Positions 26,082-34,003 of a stretch of 51,240 nucleotides of DNA are shown piece by piece (position 1 is the first letter of the stretch; every line of letters starts with the position of its first letter). The stretch lies in contig JAVHLJ010000007.1 in assembly GCA_031082205.1 (NCBI GenBank), positions 1 through 51,240 on the forward strand. The letters are read 5' to 3'. The position numbers and the translations under genes are program-made. This DNA comes from Elusimicrobiales bacterium (GTDB taxonomy: Bacteria; Elusimicrobiota; Elusimicrobia; Elusimicrobiales; UBA9959). The notes beneath the pieces were generated by a model. It searched no databases, was not told the DNA's origin, and saw nothing but the letters and a program-made list of their open reading frames with translations.

Positions 26082-27527
26082 TCAGGCCGATTTAACGGCG
26101 CCCTGCTCTATCTTGGCCCGGTAGGAGGAGTGGAACCTGCGCATTTTCTCGACCAGGGCGGTGATCTCCTCTTTCGGCGGCAGGAAGGTGGTCCGGAAAT
26201 GCAGCGTGCCGGGCCGCTGGCCGAAGCCGGAGCCGGGAACGACGCAGATGCCAGTCTCCTCCAGCAGGCGCAGGCAGTACTTCGAATCGCGGGCGGATTC
26301 GTACTTGTGCCGCTCGGACGGGGTCATCTTCTCCGGGTCCGTGCCGTCGGGATGCGGCAGGTCGAACCTCACGAAAGCGTACATGGCGCCGTGCGGCACG
26401 GCCACGCTCATCCCCTCTATGGAATTGAGCCCTTCTCCCAGTATGCGGGCCTTTTCCTTGAGGTCGCCGAGGATGGCGTTCTTTTCTTTCTCGTAGAGGG
26501 CGAAGCTCTCGTCGCCGGTCCCGGGCGGGTCTATCATCAGGTAGGTCACGACCTGGCCGGTGGTGTTGGAGCACAGGCCGATGGATTGGAGTTTTATGAG
26601 CTCGGCCCAGACGTCGTCGGGCATGTTGCGCACTTCCATGTAGCCGCCGCGGTGGCCGCATTCGCCCAGGAAGCCCTTGGAGACCGAGTGGAAGCTGAAA
26701 AGGGTGACGTCCTTCTCGTTGAGTTCGTGCATCACTTTGGCGAAGGAGTGGAACTTGAGCCCTTCGCCGTAGATGTTCTCCTGGTAGACCTCGTCGGCGA
26801 GTATGGCCAGGCCGTTCTCCCTGGCGAAGCGTATGACCATGATGATGTTCTCGCGCGAGAGCACGGCCCCCGTCGGGTTGCCGGGGTTGATGACGGCTAT
26901 CGCGACCGGGTTGACTCCCTGCTCCCTGGCTTCGGCCACGGAGCGCTTGAGCTCCTCCTCGCTGAGCTGCCAGCCATTGGCTTCGTCGAGGAAGTAGTTC
27001 GCCTGCCGGGCGCCGTAGAGATCTATCGTGGCGCTGTAGAGCGGGTACTGCGGTATCGGTATCATGAACCCGTCGTCCGGGCCGCTGGTCAGCATGGTCA
27101 TGGCCGACTGCACTCCCTTGCTGGCCCCGTCGGTCAGCAGTATCCGGTCCGGGTCGGCGGGGATGCCGTCGCGCTTCGATATGAAGTCCGCCACCGCCTG
27201 CCTTATGAAAGGCATGCCGGCGCTCTGCGTGTAGGCGCCCATGCCGGTGGGGTTCTTTTCCAGTATCAGGCGGGCGCGGCGCACCGCGTCGGCGGGGAAG
27301 AGGGAGGCCGTCTCCGGCCTGTCGAGCAGTTCCGGGTACTCGACGAGCGCCAGTACCTGCCGGACGAAGGTGAGAGGCTTTTGTTTGAGGGCCTGGGGAT
27401 TGCCGATATTGCAATAGGTTATATGGCGGCCCTGCTTTTCCAGTTCCTGGGCGCGGATGACGATCTTGCCGCGCACGGCGTAATGGGCTTTTAGAAGGTT
27501 GGCGTTGAGGCGGGATAGTTTGACCAT
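26082..27527 (-). CDS. Alanine aminotransferase (eukaryote-type ALT family)
   Basis: A 481-residue PLP-dependent fold-type I aminotransferase. The N-terminal YCNIGNPQALKQKPLTF segment, the PTGMGAYT motif, PQYPLYSA, NPGNPTGAVLS, and SFHSVSKGFLGECGHRGG with the PLP-binding Lys together match the alanine transaminase branch that includes mitochondrial ALT. It would interconvert alanine plus 2-oxoglutarate with pyruvate plus glutamate. The ATG at 27527 is chosen because it begins the conserved protein and sits exactly downstream of a consensus -10. The longer open frame upstream of it is antisense to another gene. It has its own promoter and follows no gene closely. Confidence 0.9.
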   Translation of the reverse strand: MVKLSRLNANLLKAHYAVRGKIVIRAQELEKQGRHITYCNIGNPQALKQKPLTFVRQVLALVEYPELLDRPETASLFPADAVRRARLILEKNPTGMGAYTQSAGMPFIRQAVADFISKRDGIPADPDRILLTDGASKGVQSAMTMLTSGPDDGFMIPIPQYPLYSATIDLYGARQANYFLDEANGWQLSEEELKRSVAEAREQGVNPVAIAVINPGNPTGAVLSRENIIMVIRFARENGLAILADEVYQENIYGEGLKFHSFAKVMHELNEKDVTLFSFHSVSKGFLGECGHRGGYMEVRNMPDDVWAELIKLQSIGLCSNTTGQVVTYLMIDPPGTGDESFALYEKEKNAILGDLKEKARILGEGLNSIEGMSVAVPHGAMYAFVRFDLPHPDGTDPEKMTPSERHKYESARDSKYCLRLLEETGICVVPGSGFGQRPGTLHFRTTFLPPKEEITALVEKMRRFHSSYRAKIEQGAVKSA

Positions 27528-27533
27528 GCTGAA

Positions 27534-27542
27534 ATTATAACA
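27534..27542 (-). promoter_or_regulatory. Consensus extended -10 promoter, predicted leaderless mRNA
   Basis: On the minus strand, TGTTATAAT is a perfect extended -10. Six bases (TTCAGC) separate it from the ATG of the aminotransferase, so the expected start site falls on or next to the A of the ATG and there is no room for a ribosome-binding site. Confidence 0.6.
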
Positions 27543-27601
27543 AAAGGCCCGAGGCCGCGACGGGCGGTCTCCGGTCCCGCGGGCGCCGGGCCGCGGGGGG
27601 G

Positions 27602-28444
27602 TCAGCGGCCCAGCCAGGAGCCGTCGTCGTCGAGGATTATATCGAAAGGGTCGGACAAGGGGGCCGCGGGGGCTGATTTGGCGCCCGCCGGCGCGGCCGG
27701 GGGGGCCAGTTCGGCCGTTATCTCGGCCGGTATGGCCAGGGAAATGAAATACTGCGTCGGGTCGAGATCGTCCACCGCCGGCAGCAGCGGCCTTATGTCG
27801 GAGACGCGGCCGTCCGCTCCCCGTATTATCCGTATCCACGGGGTTTTCATCCACTGCCGCCTGAACCCCCGCTCCAGGTAATAGCGGGAGACCATGTGCT
27901 CCTTCCAGGTCCCGCCTTCGTTCTCGGGCCGGTACCAGTTGTTGTGATAGAGGTAGACGGTGCCGTCGGGGCCCGTGTCGGCCACCACGGCGGAATGGCG
28001 CTGGCCGGTCTCTCCGCGGAAGCAGTCGGAATAGAGGCAGCCCCCCACCACGGCTCCCGCCGGCAGCCGGCCGCCGTAGACCGAGTTCAGTTTCTCCGCG
28101 AAGCCCCGCCTGTCCTTGGGAAACCTGACGAACCGCCCGCCGCCGTCGTTTATCTTTTTGAGCAGCATGGCCACGCTCTGGGCGGAATAACCGGTCAGGC
28201 CGCTCATGCGGTAGACGCGCGAAACGTTGGCGGCGCATTTGGCCGGCTGCGGGTATTCGGGATGGTCTATCTGTTCGCTGTACCAGAGCACGGAATTCCG
28301 GAAGATCTTTTCGCCCGTCGGGCTAAGCAGCTCGAACCTGTATTCCCGGGACAGGTCCGCCGGGAGTTCGACGCGCGGGAGGCCGGCCCGGGCGCCGGAG
28401 GCGATCAGCAGCGCCGCGAGAGAGGGAAGAAGCGTTTTAAGCAC
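27602..28444 (-). CDS. Secreted NlpC/P60- or CHAP-like putative cysteine hydrolase
   Basis: A 280-residue protein with a signal peptide (about 1-20). Cys70 lies in KCAANVSRVYRMSG, which resembles the catalytic-Cys helix of NlpC/P60 and CHAP enzymes. His150 in GQRHSAVVAD and His167/Asn168 in LYHNNW sit where the catalytic His and third polar residue are expected. Such enzymes cut peptidoglycan peptides or amides in the periplasm. The C-terminal 60 residues are Ala/Pro-rich and end in an acidic DDDGS tail. The start is GTG 28444 with little ribosome-binding sequence. It is separated from macB by a terminator. The assignment rests on motif spacing, not on a recognised family. Confidence 0.65.
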   Translation of the reverse strand: MLKTLLPSLAALLIASGARAGLPRVELPADLSREYRFELLSPTGEKIFRNSVLWYSEQIDHPEYPQPAKCAANVSRVYRMSGLTGYSAQSVAMLLKKINDGGGRFVRFPKDRRGFAEKLNSVYGGRLPAGAVVGGCLYSDCFRGETGQRHSAVVADTGPDGTVYLYHNNWYRPENEGGTWKEHMVSRYYLERGFRRQWMKTPWIRIIRGADGRVSDIRPLLPAVDDLDPTQYFISLAIPAEITAELAPPAAPAGAKSAPAAPLSDPFDIILDDDGSWLGR

Positions 28445-28461
28445 GATTACAGGATAGAAAT

Positions 28462-28511
28462 AAAAAGCCCGGCCGGAGATGAGCCGAAAGTCCCGCCCGG
28501 CCGGTGTTTTT
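28462..28511. terminator. Bidirectional intrinsic terminator downstream of macB
   Basis: CCGGCCGG at 28469-28476 pairs with CCGGCCGG at 28497-28504, flanked by AAAAA on the left and TTTTT on the right. On the minus strand this gives a GC stem followed by a T-run just after the macB stop. Confidence 0.75.
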
Positions 28512-28522
28512 GGACCCAGCCG

Positions 28523-30463
28523 CTATTCGTAGCGCAGCGCGTCTATGGGCGAGAGGTCGGAGGCTTTCTTGGCGGGCCAGAAGCCGAAGACCACTCCGAC
28601 GCCGGCCGAGAAGCCGAAGGCGAGCGCGACCGAGGCGGGGGAGATGTAGACGGCCCAGCCCGAGATCCCGGCCAGGATGAGGGCCCCGCCGGCCCCGGCC
28701 GCGATGCCGAGCATGCCGCCGATGACCGAGACGATGACGGCCTCGATGAGGAACTGAAGCAGGACCGCCCTTTTGGTGGCCCCGATGGCCTTGCGCAGGC
28801 CTATCTCCTTGGTGCGCTCGCTGACGCTGACCAGCATGATGTTCATGATGCCTATGCCGCCGACTATCAGCGAGATGCCCGCTATGAAACCCAGCAGCGT
28901 GCTGAAGGTCTTGATGGTGCCCGTGAGCATGGACTGGAACTCGGCCATGTTCATGATCATGAAATTGTCTTCCTTGTGGTCGGCCAGGCCCTTGCGCTGG
29001 CGCATCATGGCCTTTATCCGCTCCTGAGCTTCCTCCATCAGTTTGAAGTCGGACATCTCGACCCAGATGGAGTCCACGTACTGCTTGCCCAGCACGGTCT
29101 TCATGGCCGTCTGGAGGGGGATGATGATCGTGTCGTCCTGGTCGCGCGGGCCCTGCGCGCCTTTAAAGGGCAGAACGCCTATTACGGAGAAGTTTTTCCG
29201 GTTTATCTTTATGGTCCTGCCGACGGGGTCCTCCTCCCCGAAGAGCTCGTTGGCGACGGTCTGGCCTATGACGGCCACCTTGCGCATCTGCCTCGCCTCC
29301 TGGTCTGAAAAGAAGCGGCCGAAAGCCGGCTGCGCCGCGCGCATGGAGGCGTAGACGGCGCCGGCCCCCACTACGGAGGTGCGGTGGTTCTTGGCGCCGT
29401 AGACGACCTGCGCGTTGCCGGAGACCAGCGAGTCGGTCCTGACGACATTGGGCACGCGGGCCAGGGCCGCGGCGTCCTCGATGGTGAGCCGGCTGGTCCC
29501 GCCGAAGCCCTGGGACGGGCCGCGGGCGCTCATCCGGGCCGGCATGACGGAGAGCAGGTTGGTGCCCAGCGAAGACATCTGCTTCTCGATGGCCTTCTGC
29601 GCGCCGGTGCCCACGGCCAGCATGGCTATCAGGGCGCCCACGCCTATGATGATGCCCAGCATGGTCAGCAGCGAGCGGGTCTTGTTGCTGAGTATCGACC
29701 GCACCGACGAGGCCATGTTCTCGGCTACCTCGCGCCAGGTCAGGAAGAAGCTGGCCGGCACCCGGACCGGCCGGCCCTCGCCTTCCGGCGCGGGCTTTTT
29801 GGAAGAATCCTCGACTATCAGGCCGTCCTTCAGGCGGATCACACGGTCGGCCCAGGCGGCTATGTCGGGCTCGTGCGTGACCAGGACCACGGTGATGCCC
29901 TGCTCGTTGAGCCGCTTGAAAATATTCATTATCTCGTCGGCCTGGGCGGAGGCCAGGTTGCCGGTGGGCTCGTCGGCGAAGACTATCCGTGGATTGTTCA
30001 CCATCGACCGGGCGATGGCGACGCGCTGCTGCTGGCCGCCGGAGAGCTGGTTGGGACGGTGGCCGGCCCGGTCGGCCAGGCCCACGGCCGCCAGGTGCTT
30101 GAGCGCCTCCTCGGGCCTGGTCCTTTCGCCCAGGTAGATCTGCGGCAGCGAGGTGTTCTCCGCCGCGGTCATGCGCGGAAGGAGGTTGAACTGCTGGAAG
30201 ACGAAGCCTATTATGCGGGCGCGCAGGTAGGACAGTTCCCCGTCGTCGAGGTCGCTTATCTCGCGGCCGTATAGCCTGAAAGAGCCCGCGCTGGGCCTGT
30301 CGAGCAGGCCCAGTATGTGCATCAGCGTGGATTTGCCGGAGCCCGACGGCCCCATGATGGCGACGAACTCGCCCTCCCGGACCGTCAGGTCGACGCCCTT
30401 GAGGACCTCCAGGTCCTCGCCGCCCATCCGGTATATTTTCCTGATGCCTTTAAGCTCGATCAT
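28523..30463 (-). CDS. macB: MacB-type ABC transporter (ATPase fused to permease)
   Basis: A 646-residue fusion. Residues 1-225 are an ABC ATPase of the LolD/MacB type: Walker A GPSGSGKST, signature LSGGQQQRVAIARS, Walker B IVFADEPTGNL and the switch His in LVTHEPD. A transmembrane helix near 265-290 leads to a periplasmic MacB core domain (290-520), then three C-terminal helices of the FtsX fold (about 525-640). MacB works as a mechanotransmitter: cytoplasmic ATP hydrolysis drives periplasmic conformational change to push substrate through MacA and TolC. It is the third gene of a tolC-macA-macB operon and ends at a terminator. Substrate is unknown. Confidence 0.93.
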   Translation of the reverse strand: MIELKGIRKIYRMGGEDLEVLKGVDLTVREGEFVAIMGPSGSGKSTLMHILGLLDRPSAGSFRLYGREISDLDDGELSYLRARIIGFVFQQFNLLPRMTAAENTSLPQIYLGERTRPEEALKHLAAVGLADRAGHRPNQLSGGQQQRVAIARSMVNNPRIVFADEPTGNLASAQADEIMNIFKRLNEQGITVVLVTHEPDIAAWADRVIRLKDGLIVEDSSKKPAPEGEGRPVRVPASFFLTWREVAENMASSVRSILSNKTRSLLTMLGIIIGVGALIAMLAVGTGAQKAIEKQMSSLGTNLLSVMPARMSARGPSQGFGGTSRLTIEDAAALARVPNVVRTDSLVSGNAQVVYGAKNHRTSVVGAGAVYASMRAAQPAFGRFFSDQEARQMRKVAVIGQTVANELFGEEDPVGRTIKINRKNFSVIGVLPFKGAQGPRDQDDTIIIPLQTAMKTVLGKQYVDSIWVEMSDFKLMEEAQERIKAMMRQRKGLADHKEDNFMIMNMAEFQSMLTGTIKTFSTLLGFIAGISLIVGGIGIMNIMLVSVSERTKEIGLRKAIGATKRAVLLQFLIEAVIVSVIGGMLGIAAGAGGALILAGISGWAVYISPASVALAFGFSAGVGVVFGFWPAKKASDLSPIDALRYE

Positions 30464-30494
30464 GATATGTTCCGCGCGCCGCGGCGGCCGCCGT

Positions 30495-31499
30495 TCAGCG
30501 GCCCTGCATGGCCCTGCGCTGCTGCTGGTTCATCTTCGAGCCGGGCCTCTGCGGCATCAGGGGATTGTTGCCGCCGGAGGCCTTCTGCGGCCGGTAGGTC
30601 CTGCCGCGGTAGAAGACCTCGTCGCCTTCCTCCAGGCCCCGGACTATCTGCACCAGTTCCCCGTCGTCGAGGCCGGTGACGACCCGCTTGCTCACCGGTT
30701 TCCCTTTTTCCAGGGCGGTTATGACCGAGGTGGCGCCGGAGGCGTCCAGCGTTACCGCGCGGGAGGGGACGAAGAGGGCCGGCCGGGGTTCCGTGACGCG
30801 TATCTTTATGTTGGCCGTCATCTGCGACTTGAAGAATTCCGGGACGCGGTCGGGGCGTATCTTCACGGTGTAGGTGATGACATTGCTCTGGTTCTTGCCT
30901 TCGTCGAGTATCTGGAAGACGACGCCTTTTACGGGCCGGTCGGGATAGGCGTCCAGCGTGATCTCGGCCCTCTGGCCGGTCTTCACGCGGCCTATGTCGG
31001 ACTCGTCCACGCCTACGGCCACGATGAGGCGGTCGGAGATGGCGAACAGCACCGTGTTGGCGCCGACGGTCTGGCCCTCCACCACGTTCTTGAGTATGAC
31101 GGTGCCTTCTATCGGGGAGATGATCTTGATGGGTTTGTAGGCCTCCTGCCAGTAATTGAACTGTTCCTCTCCCATCGCGCGGGCGGAGTCCAGTATGGCG
31201 ACGCGGTCGGCCGAGCTCATCAGCGCCAGCGTCTCGCCCAGGGCGACCCTGCGGCCCTCCTCCACCAGTATCTTCTCGATGCGGCCGCCGGAGGAGGGCT
31301 GTATCTCTATGCGGTTTAGCGGTTCCACCCCGCCGGTGGTCTCCACGTATTCGGCCAGCTCCTTGACGAAGGCCGCCGTGGAGGCGTAGCGCACTTCCTC
31401 GCCGCCGTTCTTCTTCTTGGAGAAGTACCACCATCCTCCGCCCGCGGCGGCCGCCGCGACTACGAGGATGAGCGTCTTTTTCATGTTATTTTTCCGCAT
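30495..31499 (-). CDS. macA: MacA/HlyD-family periplasmic adaptor protein
   Basis: A 334-residue membrane-fusion protein. An N-terminal membrane anchor (about 7-26) precedes a biotinyl-lipoyl half (IQPSSGGRIEKILVEEGRRV), a short helical hairpin, the second lipoyl half (ISPIEGTVILKNV-EGQTV) and beta-barrel plus membrane-proximal domains. It would bridge MacB and TolC across the periplasm. The start at ATG 31499 follows AAGGA; an internal ATG at 31484 has no ribosome-binding site. Spacing is 16 bp from tolC and 31 bp to macB. The helical hairpin looks short for a MacA, so docking details may differ. Confidence 0.88.
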   Translation of the reverse strand: MRKNNMKKTLILVVAAAAAGGGWWYFSKKKNGGEEVRYASTAAFVKELAEYVETTGGVEPLNRIEIQPSSGGRIEKILVEEGRRVALGETLALMSSADRVAILDSARAMGEEQFNYWQEAYKPIKIISPIEGTVILKNVVEGQTVGANTVLFAISDRLIVAVGVDESDIGRVKTGQRAEITLDAYPDRPVKGVVFQILDEGKNQSNVITYTVKIRPDRVPEFFKSQMTANIKIRVTEPRPALFVPSRAVTLDASGATSVITALEKGKPVSKRVVTGLDDGELVQIVRGLEEGDEVFYRGRTYRPQKASGGNNPLMPQRPGSKMNQQQRRAMQGR

Positions 31500-31515
31500 A
31501 GGTCCTTATCCCTTG

Positions 31516-32766
31516 TCAGTTCCCGAGGCCGACGCCGAGCAGGTTCTCCACGGCCAGTTTGCGCGTGTTGGCGTTCTTGAGGTATTCGAGCTGGTTGAGG
31601 CGCGCGCTCACCAGGTTCTGCTCTATGGTCTCCAGGTCGAGGAAGCTCATCTTCCCGGCCATGTATTTTATCTGCGATTCCTTGTAGCGCTCCTCGCTGG
31701 CTTCCAGGATCTTGACGTGCGCCGCCGCCGTCTGGACGGCGTTGAGGAACTCGTCGTAATAGCCGAGGATGTTCTTCTCCAGGTCCAGCACCGCGCCGCG
31801 AAGGCCTTCCTCGGCGGCCTTTAGCGCAGCCCTGGCCGAGGCGGTATTGTGAACGTAGTAAGTGGGCCCGTTGGAGAATATCGGCACGCTGAGGGAGAGG
31901 CCCAGCGACCAGCTTCTCCGGTCGGGGAACTCGTAGGGTCCGCTCCAGCTCATCGACTGGCTGGCGCTCAGGCTCGGGGCGGCGTCGTATTTGGCCGACA
32001 GCAGCCGCTCCTCCTGCGCTCCGAGGCTCTTGCGCTGCGAGACTATCCGCGGCGAGGCCTCTATCAGGGCGCGCAGGTCCCGCGTGTCCAGCTCGTACTC
32101 CGGGGAGGACAGTTCCCCGCGTACCGTCAGGGGGCGGTAAGAGGAGGTCCCCATCGCGGACAGCAGGTCGCGCCGCGCCGTTTCCAGCGAGCGCCGGGCC
32201 TTGGCCGTGTCGGCCATGGCTACCTCGTGCAGCGCGTCGGCGTGCAGCATGTTCCCGCGCGACTCCATGCCGCTCTCGTACTTGAGCTTTATGAGCCGCG
32301 CGTTCTGGCCGCGCAGCTCCGTCACTTTCTCCTGCGCCGCCAGCCGCTCCTGCGCGAAGAGCAGGTTAACGAAGGCCGAGTACAGCTCCAGCCGCAGCGA
32401 GGCGGATTCCGCCCTGTAATCGGCCTCGGCCTTCTCGTAGTTCAGTTTTGACGACCTTATGGAGGAGAAGGTCTTGAGGCTGAAGAGGGTTTCGGAGGCC
32501 GAGACGCCCGCCCGCCAGCTGGTGGAGGCGGCCGAGCCGTCCCCGCCGCTGCGGCTTACCGAATGGGAGAGGCTGATATTGGGCATGAAGGCGTTGTAGC
32601 CGGAGAGGTAGGTATGCCTGTTCTGCTCTATCGCCAGCCTGCGGGCGCTCAGGGAAGGGTTATTGGCCAGGGCTTCCCTGACGCACTGCTCCCAGGTTAT
32701 CTCTTCCGAACGGGCCGGAACGGCGGCCAGGGCCGCCAGTAGCACGAGAAGGGATGTTTTTTTCAT
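31516..32766 (-). CDS. TolC-family outer-membrane efflux protein
   Basis: A 416-residue outer-membrane channel protein with a signal peptide (about 1-20, ending PARS-EE). Two similar halves carry the long heptad-rich helices of TolC, including EITWEQCVREALANNPSL at the start, and short barrel strands with alternating aromatic residues. The ATG at 32766 is used; a TTG six bases earlier is possible. It is the first gene of the tolC-macA-macB set and provides the outer-membrane exit duct. The TolC family is sure from pattern; substrate is not. Confidence 0.88.
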   Translation of the reverse strand: MKKTSLLVLLAALAAVPARSEEITWEQCVREALANNPSLSARRLAIEQNRHTYLSGYNAFMPNISLSHSVSRSGGDGSAASTSWRAGVSASETLFSLKTFSSIRSSKLNYEKAEADYRAESASLRLELYSAFVNLLFAQERLAAQEKVTELRGQNARLIKLKYESGMESRGNMLHADALHEVAMADTAKARRSLETARRDLLSAMGTSSYRPLTVRGELSSPEYELDTRDLRALIEASPRIVSQRKSLGAQEERLLSAKYDAAPSLSASQSMSWSGPYEFPDRRSWSLGLSLSVPIFSNGPTYYVHNTASARAALKAAEEGLRGAVLDLEKNILGYYDEFLNAVQTAAAHVKILEASEERYKESQIKYMAGKMSFLDLETIEQNLVSARLNQLEYLKNANTRKLAVENLLGVGLGN

Positions 32767-32841
32767 AAGCAATGTGCCGCAGCCGCATTACTGTAACGCG
32801 GCCGGGGCCGTTTTTATTGCGCGGCCCGGAAAAGACCGGTA

Positions 32842-33999
32842 TTACTTGAGCTTTTCCATGCCCGCGAACTGCCGGTCCAGCCGGAAGCCGTGGAGTATCT
32901 CCCGGTCCTCTTCCGTGGGGGCGCCGTCCATGGCCCGCGCCAGGGTGGGGGCCAGGCCCGGGCCCAGCATGAAGCCCTGGCCGCACATGCCGACCGCCAG
33001 GACGAAGCCCTCCGGTCCCGCGCCGGCGTCCACTATCGGGAAGCCGTCCGGCGTCATGGGGTAGAGGCCGCGCCAGGTGCGGCGCACTTTCACGCCCGAG
33101 AGCTGCGGCATCAGGTTTATCATGCGGCGCGAGACCTCGGGCAGGAATTCGGAGGTGGAGCGGCAGTCGTCGCCCCAGATCGGCGGGTTGGGGGTCAGGC
33201 AGAACACCAGCTGGCCTTCGGAATTCTGGTAGAAATAATAGTTCTTGGACTTGTCGCCGGGGCGGATGTCCACTATCATCGGCTTCAGGAAAGGCTTGAG
33301 CGGCTCGGTGATGCCTGCCTCGTGGCAGTCGGGCCTGACGGGGACCTTGACGCCGGCCATTTCCGCTATTTCCGCGGCCTTGGCGCCCGCGGCGTTGACC
33401 ACTTTCGTCGCGCCGTAGGACCACTTGTCCGTCATGACCCCCCTCACGGCGCCGCCGGAAATATCCAGTCCGGTAACGCGCTCATGGAACCGGAATTCGG
33501 CGCCGGCCCTGACGGCCGCGCGGTAGAAAGCCTGGCCGCTGAGCAGCGGCGAGGCGCTGCCGTCGTCGGGAGAGAAGGTGCCGCCGCGCAGGTCGCGCGG
33601 GCTGATGCCGGGGGCGAGCTTCTTTATCTCCTCCGGGCCGAGCCAGGAGATGTTGAGGCCGAAGCCCTGCTGCACCTTAAGCATCTCTTTGAGGAGACGC
33701 TCGTCGCTCTCGGTATAGACCGGGAAGCAGTAGCCGCCCTTGAGCCAGCCGATATCGTCGCCGCGTTTGGCGTGCCAGGTGGCGAAGATCTCCAGGCTGC
33801 GCAGGCAGGTCTTTATCTTGGCGCCGTCCGAATGCGTCGCGCGCACGCCGCCGATGGCCTCCTTGTTCTGCCCCTGGCCGGCCGAGGCCAGCTCGTCGAG
33901 GACCAGCGTCTTGCGTCCGCGTTCGGCCAGCTCCAGCGCCAGCGGCGTCCCCACGCTGCCCGCGCCTATTATGATGACGTCGTATTTTTTTTCGGTCAT
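32842..33999 (-). CDS. FAD-dependent amino-acid dehydrogenase, beta subunit (DAO family)
   Basis: A 385-residue flavoprotein of the D-amino-acid-oxidase fold, closest in pattern to sarcosine oxidase beta, HcnC and proline dehydrogenase beta. The N-terminal dinucleotide motif is GAGSVGTPLALELAERG and the C-terminal FAD contact is GFVLAVGMCGQGFMLGPG. It would oxidise an amino acid or imino acid, passing electrons through its FAD to the partner subunit. The gene follows the alpha-subunit gene by four bases, so the two form an operon and probably a complex. Substrate cannot be read from the sequence. Confidence 0.85.
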   Translation of the reverse strand: MTEKKYDVIIIGAGSVGTPLALELAERGRKTLVLDELASAGQGQNKEAIGGVRATHSDGAKIKTCLRSLEIFATWHAKRGDDIGWLKGGYCFPVYTESDERLLKEMLKVQQGFGLNISWLGPEEIKKLAPGISPRDLRGGTFSPDDGSASPLLSGQAFYRAAVRAGAEFRFHERVTGLDISGGAVRGVMTDKWSYGATKVVNAAGAKAAEIAEMAGVKVPVRPDCHEAGITEPLKPFLKPMIVDIRPGDKSKNYYFYQNSEGQLVFCLTPNPPIWGDDCRSTSEFLPEVSRRMINLMPQLSGVKVRRTWRGLYPMTPDGFPIVDAGAGPEGFVLAVGMCGQGFMLGPGLAPTLARAMDGAPTEEDREILHGFRLDRQFAGMEKLK

Positions 34000-34003
34000 G
34001 GTC

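Noticed and set aside
27528-28238. N-terminal extension of the aminotransferase reading frame
   Set aside because: It overlaps another supported gene, is low complexity, and would place a consensus promoter inside the coding region.
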